Source of the DNA: Mycobacterium innocens
Lineage (GTDB): Bacteria; Actinomycetota; Actinomycetes; Mycobacteriales; Mycobacteriaceae
Assembly: GCF_900566055.1 (NCBI RefSeq)
Contig: NZ_UPHQ01000122.1
Coordinates: 1 to 52,943, forward strand
Reading direction: 5' to 3'
DNA: 52,943 bases
Shown: positions 47,722-52,943 of the stretch, piece after piece
Layout of the letters: every line of letters starts with the position of its first letter
How positions within the stretch are numbered: the stretch's first letter is position 1
The notes under the pieces: generated by a model
The model's database searches: none
Told to the model about the DNA's origin: nothing
Seen by the model: the letters and a program-made list of their open reading frames with translations, nothing else
Made by a program: the position numbers and the translations under genes

Positions 47722-49012
47722 TGGTCAGCTGGCCCCGGCGAGTGCTCAGGAAGGTCACAGTCCAGGACAGCAGCGTACTGACCTTGGTCTTGAACCCGAC
47801 CAGGTAGACCAAGTGCAACACCAGCCAGGCGAACCAGGCGATGAGGCCGCTAAACTCCACCGGACCGACCTTGGCCACCGCGGAAAACCGCGACACCGTG
47901 GCCATGGACCCCTTGTCGAAGTACTGGAAGGGTTCACGCTGTGTCGGGTCGGCCCCGGCGAGTTCGGCTTTGATCGTGCCGGCGGCGTACTTGGCGCCCT
48001 GGATGGCGCCCTGCGCCACCCCGGGAACACCCTCGACCGCTGCCATGTCGCCGATGACGAACACGTTGGGGTGTCCCGGGATCGTCAGATCCGGCAGCAC
48101 CTTGACCCGGCCGGCGCGGTCGAGTTCGACCGACGACTGCTCGGCGAGATCGTGGCCCAGCGCGCTGGCCGAGACCCCGGCGGACCACACCTTGCACTGC
48201 GACTCGATGCGCCGGATGGTGCCGTCGGAGTCTTTGACGGTGATGCCGTTGCGGTCTACGTCGGTGACCATGGCGCCCAGCTGGATCTCCACGCCCATCT
48301 TTTCCAGCCGGGCGGCCGCGCGCTGACCGAGCTTTTCGCCGAAGGGCGGCAGCACGGCCGGGGCGGCGTCGAGCAGGATCACCCGTGCCCTGGTCGAATC
48401 GATGTGCCGGAACGAGCCCTTCAACGTGTGGCTGGCCAATTCAGCGATCTGCCCGGCCATTTCGACACCGGTGGGGCCGGCGCCGATGACGGTGAACGTC
48501 AGCAGCTTGGCCCGTCGTTCCGGATCGCGGGACCGTTCGGCCTGTTCGAACGCGCTCAAGATCCGTCCCCGCACCTCGAGCGCATCATCGATGGATTTCA
48601 TGCCCGGCGCGAACTCGGCGAAGTGGTCGTTGCCGAAGTAGGACTGCCCGGCCCCGGCGGCGACGATCAGGCTGTCGTACGGGGTTTCGTAGGTGTGGCC
48701 GAGCAGGTCGGACACGACGAACTGACCGGCCAGATCGATATGCGTGACGTCACCCAGCAGCACCTGCACGTTGCGCTGCCGGCGCAGCACGACCCGGGTG
48801 GGCGGCGCGATGTCGCCTTCGGACACGATGCCCGTCGCAACCTGGTAGAGCAGCGGCTGGAATAGGTGGTGAGTGGTACGGGCGATCAACTTGATGTCGA
48901 CGTCGGCACGCTTGAGCTTCTTTGCCGCGTTGAGGCCGCCGAATCCAGATCCGATGATGACGACTCGATGCCTACGACGTGTTTCAGCTGTGGGATCTGG
49001 CTGGGGGCTCAT
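47627..49012 (-). CDS. ndh: type II NADH:quinone oxidoreductase
   Basis: A 461-residue flavoprotein (Rv1854c is 463). HRVVIIGSGFGGLNAAKKL near residue 15 binds FAD, LLTFTVIGAGPTGVEMAGQ near residue 170 binds NADH, and HPNVFVIGDMAAVEGVPGVA is the second FAD motif. The C-terminal LIAWFAWLVLHLVYLVGF helix anchors it to the membrane. It passes electrons from NADH to menaquinone without pumping protons and is the main NADH dehydrogenase in mycobacteria. The 3' end overlaps the extended ureD on the other strand by 95 bases. Confidence 0.96.
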   Translation of the reverse strand: MSPQPDPTAETRRRHRVVIIGSGFGGLNAAKKLKRADVDIKLIARTTHHLFQPLLYQVATGIVSEGDIAPPTRVVLRRQRNVQVLLGDVTHIDLAGQFVVSDLLGHTYETPYDSLIVAAGAGQSYFGNDHFAEFAPGMKSIDDALEVRGRILSAFEQAERSRDPERRAKLLTFTVIGAGPTGVEMAGQIAELASHTLKGSFRHIDSTRARVILLDAAPAVLPPFGEKLGQRAAARLEKMGVEIQLGAMVTDVDRNGITVKDSDGTIRRIESQCKVWSAGVSASALGHDLAEQSSVELDRAGRVKVLPDLTIPGHPNVFVIGDMAAVEGVPGVAQGAIQGAKYAAGTIKAELAGADPTQREPFQYFDKGSMATVSRFSAVAKVGPVEFSGLIAWFAWLVLHLVYLVGFKTKVSTLLSWTVTFLSTRRGQLTITEQQAFARTRLEQLAVLAAEAHRPAARRAS

Positions 49013-49124
49013 GCTCCGCTACTCCTGAGGGGTCTCCTTGACCGGCGAACGGCAGTTAGCTACTACGGTAGCCAAGCCGGGCGCTGAATACCCAGGTGCG
49101 AGCGTGTGTAATCAACCACACCGG

Positions 49125-50048
49125 CTAGAGGCCGAGCAGCGGGCGCAGCGTTTCGGCGGCTGTGGTGATCAGGCCGGGGTTGTATCCGTGCGCGGACAGG
49201 TTGATGATCAGACCGTCGACGCCGGCGTCGAGCACCTTGGCTTGGACCTGGTCGGCGATCTGCGCCGGGCTGCCGATCACCATGCGTCGGCTCGTCTCCG
49301 CCGGCAGCTGGTCCGGCTTGGCCTTCTCGTCGATCACCACGGTCAACATCACACTGGTCTCCAACGTCGAAGGGTCTCGCCCGGCTTCCTCGCAGCGAGC
49401 CGCGACGGCGTCTATCTTGCGGGGCAGTTCATCGAGCGCCGCGATGATGTTCAGATGGTCGGCGTTACGGGCGGCGATTGCGAAGGTCTTCTTTTCGCCG
49501 CCGCCGCCGACCAGGACCGGGATGCGGTCCCGGTAACGCGGTTCGGCCATGGCCGATTCGGTGGTGTACCACTTTCCCGAGACGGTCGGGCGCTCGCCTT
49601 TGATCATCGGGTCGAGAATCTGCAGCGCCTCCTCGAGGCGCTCGAATCGGTCGGTGAAGGTGCCGAACTCGAATCCGAGCTGGCGGTGCTCGAGTTCAAA
49701 CCAGCCGGCGCCGATGCCGAGAATCGCCCGGCCGCCACTGACCACGTCCAGTGTGGTGATGATCTTGGCCAGTAAGGCCGGGTTGCGGTAGGTATTACCG
49801 GTCACCAGGGTGCCCAGTTGCAGCCGCTCGGTCGCGGTGGCCAGCGCGCCCAGGGCGGTGTACGCCTCCAACATGGGCTGGTCGGGCGTCCCGAGCATCG
49901 GCAGCTGATAGAAGTGGTCCATCAGGAACAGCGAGTCGTAGCCGGCAGCTTCGGCCTCGCGCGCTTGGGCGATGACTGACGGAAACAGCTTTTCGACGCC
50001 GGTGCCGTAGGAGAAGTTGGGGATCTGAAAGCCGAGTCTGACAGCCAC
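49125..50048 (-). CDS. F420-dependent LLM-class oxidoreductase (Rv1855c-like)
   Basis: A 307-residue luciferase-like TIM-barrel enzyme, the same length as Rv1855c. Family marks are RLGFQIPNFSYG at the start, SLFLMDHFYQLPMLGTP, QLGTLVTGNTYRNPALLAK, and GRAILGIGAGWFELEHRQLG. The group uses coenzyme F420 (or FMN) to reduce or oxidise unknown substrates. The start is a GTG; no strong ribosome site is seen. It is followed downstream on the same strand by ndh and preceded by an SDR gene 40 bases upstream, so these three may be cotranscribed. Confidence 0.88.
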   Translation of the reverse strand: MAVRLGFQIPNFSYGTGVEKLFPSVIAQAREAEAAGYDSLFLMDHFYQLPMLGTPDQPMLEAYTALGALATATERLQLGTLVTGNTYRNPALLAKIITTLDVVSGGRAILGIGAGWFELEHRQLGFEFGTFTDRFERLEEALQILDPMIKGERPTVSGKWYTTESAMAEPRYRDRIPVLVGGGGEKKTFAIAARNADHLNIIAALDELPRKIDAVAARCEEAGRDPSTLETSVMLTVVIDEKAKPDQLPAETSRRMVIGSPAQIADQVQAKVLDAGVDGLIINLSAHGYNPGLITTAAETLRPLLGL

Positions 50049-50088
50049 GGCATCTACCGTAGCGATCGGCGTGGGTAACCCAACAGAC

Positions 50089-50766
50089 TCAGGCGAAGTG
50101 CGCCAGCGCGCCGTGGCTCACGTGCAGTGTCTGGCCGGTGATGTGGCGTGCCGCGGGGGTGGTCAGAAACAGCGCCAACCGGGCGATCTCGGCCGCAACC
50201 GGAGCCGGTGTGCGGGAAAGACCCTCATATCCGGGCTGGACGCTACGGCCGCACGCGACAGCGTTGACGGTGATGCCGCGGGTGCCGTAAACCTCGGCCT
50301 GCCCGGCGATCCAATTCGAGAGCGCGGCTTTGACCGCTGCATCGGCGCTGCCTGCGGGCGGGTTTTCCGCCACCACGCCGATGATGGAACCACCGGAGCG
50401 CAGATGGTCACCCACACATTGCACCGTCAGTACCGCCGAGAGCACCGTCGCATCGAGCGCGTTGCGCCACGCAGTGGCGGTATCGGACAGCGAATAGGTT
50501 CGCGGGTCACCGGCATCCCAGGACGGCGCCGGCACGTTGACGATGGTGTCCAGGTGATGGGGGAACAAACTGCGGACCTCGGTCAGGCTCGCCGGGTTGG
50601 TGGTGTCGCAGGCAATGGCGTCCACCTCAAGTTCCTTGGCGACAACCTCCAGGTCGTCGCGTCGGGCGCCGACCAGCGTCACCTTGTGACCGTCGTCGCG
50701 AAAGCCCGCGGCAACCGTGCGCCCGAGATCGGTATCCCCTCCGGTGACCAGCACCTCCACTGCCAT
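50089..50766 (-). CDS. atypical short-chain dehydrogenase/reductase (Rv1856c-like)
   Basis: A 225-residue Rossmann-fold protein, the same length as Rv1856c, starting MAVEVLVTGGDTDLGRTVAA. The nucleotide loop is TGGDTDLG rather than the usual TGxxxGIG. The catalytic Tyr-x3-Lys motif is changed: SADAAVKAALSNW has Asp where Tyr is expected, while Lys remains. GITVNAVACGRS and ITGQTLHVSHG are normal for the fold. It may therefore bind a nucleotide without being a standard dehydrogenase. GAGGAGG lies close upstream of the ATG. Confidence 0.85.
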   Translation of the reverse strand: MAVEVLVTGGDTDLGRTVAAGFRDDGHKVTLVGARRDDLEVVAKELEVDAIACDTTNPASLTEVRSLFPHHLDTIVNVPAPSWDAGDPRTYSLSDTATAWRNALDATVLSAVLTVQCVGDHLRSGGSIIGVVAENPPAGSADAAVKAALSNWIAGQAEVYGTRGITVNAVACGRSVQPGYEGLSRTPAPVAAEIARLALFLTTPAARHITGQTLHVSHGALAHFA

Positions 50767-51000
50767 GACCTCCTCGTGTTCACCATTGAACCCAGACCCT
50801 GGAAGTTCACCCGCCACAGGAGCCTTGCCTGGGATCTCGGCATGTTATGGCGTCAATCCCGGTACATGTTACTGGACAGTAGCTATTCGGCGAAACTCCG
50901 CGCAGCTGCGACGCGCAGACGATTTTCATAACTGTTGCGGCCTGTTCGGCAGCGCTTTTGGCCCGCCATGGGTGATGGGCCCGGCTGCTACGTTTGACCA

Positions 51001-51780
51001 ATGCGCCGGATCGGGACGCGGGGCGGTTTGGTATCGAGGCTGCTGATCTGGGGGCTGATCGGGAGCGTGGTGGCGTGTAGTTCGCACGCACAACCGGCCC
51101 CGGGCTCGCAATCGATAGTGGTCTTCGCCGCGGCATCACTGAAGTCCGCGTTCACTCAGATCGGTGAGCAGTTCCGGAAAGACAACCCCGGCGTTGGAAT
51201 CGACTTCGACTTCGCCGGTTCCTCCGAGCTGGCGACACAACTGACCCAGGGCGCAACGGCCGACGTCTTCGCCTCGGCAGACACCGCCCAGATGGACACG
51301 GTCGCCAGGGCCGGCTTGGTGGCCCCAGATCCGGCCAACTTTGCCTCCAACACGCTGGTCATCGTCACCGCGCCGGGAAATCCGAAGCGGATCGGATCAT
51401 TCGCCGATCTGGCCGAGCCGGGACTCGGCGTGGTGATCTGCCAGCAGCCGGTGCCTTGTGGATCGGCTACCCGGCGCATCGAGGACGCCACCGGGATCCA
51501 GCTGCGGCCGATCAGCGAAGAACTCAGCGTGACCGACGTTCTCAACAAGGTCGCGACCGGACAGGCCGCTGCCGGGCTGGTCTATGTCACCGACGCAATG
51601 AACGCCGGCGACAAAGTGGCGACGGTCAAGTTTCCCGAGGCCAGTGGCGCGGTGAATGTGTATCCCATCGCGGTGTTGAGAAAGGCGCCCGAGCCTGAGC
51701 TGGCGCGGAAGTTCGTGGCCCTGGTGACGGCCGAGACAGGGCGGCAGGTCCTGGATCGGTCGGGGTTTGCCAAGCCCTGA
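51001..51780 (+). CDS. modA: molybdate-binding lipoprotein ModA
   Basis: A 259-residue periplasmic binding protein (Rv1857 is 261). The signal peptide ends in a lipobox SVVAC with the lipidated Cys near residue 26. The ModA fold is recognised by IVVFAAASLKSAFTQIGEQF, DFDFAGSSELATQLTQGATA, ADVFASADTAQMD, and AAGLVYVTDA. It captures molybdate (and tungstate) outside the membrane for ModB. A short upstream region of 234 bases carries no ModE-type site that I can recognise. modB follows after nine bases. Confidence 0.93.
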   Translation: MRRIGTRGGLVSRLLIWGLIGSVVACSSHAQPAPGSQSIVVFAAASLKSAFTQIGEQFRKDNPGVGIDFDFAGSSELATQLTQGATADVFASADTAQMDTVARAGLVAPDPANFASNTLVIVTAPGNPKRIGSFADLAEPGLGVVICQQPVPCGSATRRIEDATGIQLRPISEELSVTDVLNKVATGQAAAGLVYVTDAMNAGDKVATVKFPEASGAVNVYPIAVLRKAPEPELARKFVALVTAETGRQVLDRSGFAKP

Positions 51781-51789
51781 CGAGCTGCT

Positions 51790-52623
51790 GTGCGCCGGCC
51801 TGCCGATCCGCCCCGCTGGGTTTACGTCCCTGCCGCCGTGGGGATGGTCTTCGTGGTATTGCCACTGATTGCGATTGCCCTCAAGGTCGATTGGCCCAAC
51901 TTCTGGTCGCTGATCGCCAGCACCTCCTCAAAGACGGCACTGGTTCTGAGCCTGAAGACCGCCGCGGCCAGCACGATGCTGTGCGTTCTGCTGGGGGTGC
52001 CGATGGCGCTGGTGCTGGCCCGCAGCCGGGCGCGGCTGGTGCGGTTGCTGCGGCCGCTGATCCTGCTGCCCCTCGTGCTGCCGCCGGTGGTGGGGGGCAT
52101 CGCGCTGCTTTACGCATTCGGTCGGCTCGGCTTGATCGGGCACTACCTGGAGGCGGCCGGCATCAAGATCGCGTTCAGCACGACGGCTGTGGTGCTGGCG
52201 CAGACCTTCGTCTCGCTGCCGTTCCTGGTGATATCCCTGGAGGGAGCGGCCCGCACAGCGGGAGCCGACTACGAGGTTGTCGCGGCCACACTCGGAGCCC
52301 GGCCGAGCACGATCTGGTGGCGGGTCACCCTGCCACTGTTGCTGCCCGGCATGGTGTCCGGAGCCGTGCTGGCATTCGCCCGGTCGCTGGGGGAATTCGG
52401 CGCAACCTTGACGTTTGCCGGTTCCCGACAAGGAGTCACCCGCACCCTTCCGCTGGAGATCTACCTGCAGCGGGTCAACGATCCGGACGCTGCGGTGGCA
52501 TTGTCGCTGCTTCTGGTAGCGGTGGCGGCGCTGGTCGTGCTGGGTCTGGGTGCCCGACGGCTGACCGGGACCGACGCTAGGCAACTGCACTTCTCAACTC
52601 AGCCGAAATCGAGCAGGGCGTAG
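51790..52623 (+). CDS. modB: molybdate ABC transporter permease ModB
   Basis: A 277-residue permease with about five or six membrane helices and the ABC-coupling EAA loop [18 protein letters not shown] followed by [20 protein letters not shown]. It starts at GTG nine bases after modA. Rv1858 has 264 residues. The last 15 or so residues here (from about DARQLHFS) do not look like the family end, and modC, which normally starts at this point, is missing. The 3' end may have been altered when the insertion sequence arrived. Confidence 0.92.
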   Translation: MRRPADPPRWVYVPAAVGMVFVVLPLIAIALKVDWPNFWSLIASTSSKTALVLSLKTAAASTMLCVLLGVPMALVLARSRARLVRLLRPLILLPLVLPPVVGGIALLYAFGRLGLIGHYLEAAGIKIAFSTTAVVLAQTFVSLPFLVISLEGAARTAGADYEVVAATLGARPSTIWWRVTLPLLLPGMVSGAVLAFARSLGEFGATLTFAGSRQGVTRTLPLEIYLQRVNDPDAAVALSLLLVAVAALVVLGLGARRLTGTDARQLHFSTQPKSSRA

Positions 52624-52653
52624 ACCCCACGGAATCGCTTCGTTGGTGGGAAG

Positions 52654-52706
52654 CGCCAAAATGCCGGATACAGGGTCTTAAACCGAAGTTAATCCGGGTT
52701 TTGGCG
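52654..52706. repeat. inverted repeat between modB and the transposase
   Basis: CGCCAAAATGCCGGAT at 52654-52669 pairs with ATCCGGGTTTTGGCG at 52692-52706 with one gap or mismatch. It lies 112 bases before the transposase start. It may be the left end of the insertion sequence or a hairpin that limits read-in transcription. Confidence 0.55.
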
Positions 52707-52817
52707 GGGATCTGGGGTGTGAGCTGCGGTTCAGTCTGTTGACCCGCAAGAAATATAGACAAAATAGAGTGTGTCGTTCACGGGATTTCTTCGTCGGGAT
52801 GGCTAGGATTACCTATT

Positions 52818-52943
52818 ATGTCACGCCGTAACGAGAAGGTGCACGTAGCCAAAGTGCGCAGGGCTCACGTGACCGGCTCCGGTGAGAAGCGTTGCTACGA
52901 ATCGGTGTATCTGCGCCGTACGTTCCGCCAAGGCGGCAAGGTG
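52818..52943 (+). CDS. IS1634-family (IS4 superfamily) transposase, 5' end only
   Basis: Forty-two codons from the ATG at 52818 to the window end without a stop: MSRRNEKVHVAKVRRAHVTG at the start, then KRCYESVYLRRTFRQGGKV. The pattern VHVAKVRR, YESVYLRRTFR and GGKV is typical of the N-terminal segment of IS1634-family transposases, which are DDE enzymes with a long N-terminal region. The catalytic part is outside the window. It occupies the place of modC. Confidence 0.7.
   Translation, partial: MSRRNEKVHVAKVRRAHVTGSGEKRCYESVYLRRTFRQGGKV

Noticed and set aside
47612..48865. 417-codon plus-strand frame opposite ndh
   Set aside because: ndh has both nucleotide motifs and the membrane anchor; the plus frame is its shadow.

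Overview
The window is chromosomal DNA from a slow-growing Mycobacterium that is close to, but not part of, the M. tuberculosis complex. It is GC-rich, uses many GTG starts, has two PPE proteins of the SVP subfamily and carries mycobacterial hallmark genes (secA2, garA, mgtC, bacA, glcB, resR). Gene order follows M. tuberculosis H37Rv from about Rv1808 to Rv1858. Rv numbers in the entries are family and synteny matches made from memory of that genome, not from a search. Species cannot be fixed from the sequence alone.

Layout. 1-973: 5' end of an IS110-like transposase leaving the window on the minus strand, then a long gene-poor, partly AT-rich stretch. 974-4327: two PPE genes and a small secreted DUF732 protein. 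4567-9532: mgtC, an Ndh-like flavoprotein, a hemerythrin-like protein, a sterol-desaturase-like enzyme, a secreted trypsin-fold protease and an F420-type oxidoreductase. 9659-12454: a TetR regulator, a VOC protein and a flavin dehydrogenase. 12512-21633: bacA, ilvG, secA2, pgsA2 and a DUF881/Sbp/DUF881 membrane cluster. 21657-28381: glycine and glutamate/nitrogen control (gcvH, garA, a MerR, a bifunctional nuclease, resR, a tandem glycine riboswitch, gcvB). 28407-34581: a haloalkane dehalogenase broken by one stop codon, lipZ, a membrane VWA-like protein and malate synthase glcB. 34875-41925, all minus strand: two CNNM/CBS proteins, guaB1, gnd1, blaR, blaI. 41926-42274: a regulatory intergenic region with a BlaI operator, an IdeR-type iron box and what looks like the iron-sparing small RNA MrsI. 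42275-47721: a thioesterase, a small extra region with gene remnants, and the urease operon ureABCFGD. 47627-50766: ndh, an F420-dependent enzyme and an atypical SDR. 51001 to the end: modA and modB, then an IS1634-family transposase where modC would be expected.

How the genes work together. Several groups are metabolic modules with visible switches. gcvH and gcvB form part of the glycine cleavage system and gcvB sits behind a tandem glycine riboswitch; garA between them restrains 2-oxoglutarate and glutamate enzymes. ureA-D form a complete urease plus its nickel-insertion chaperones. modA/modB import molybdate, but the ATPase gene is displaced at the window edge. blaR/blaI form a beta-lactam sensor and repressor with an operator in front of blaI. 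Next to it an iron-responsive promoter drives a roughly 100-nt transcript that ends in a perfect 14-bp stem.

Compared with H37Rv as remembered, the window lacks PE20/PPE31, Rv1813c, PE_PGRS33, Rv1835c, and vapBC13 plus PE_PGRS34. It carries extra genes at some of these positions (hemerythrin, VOC protein, remnants before ureA). Mobile elements bound both edges. The strongest leads are the MrsI-like locus, a possible IS110 bridge-RNA region at the left edge, the in-frame stop in the dehalogenase, a two-part 12-bp tandem-repeat region between gcvH and garA, and the loss of modC beside an insertion sequence.
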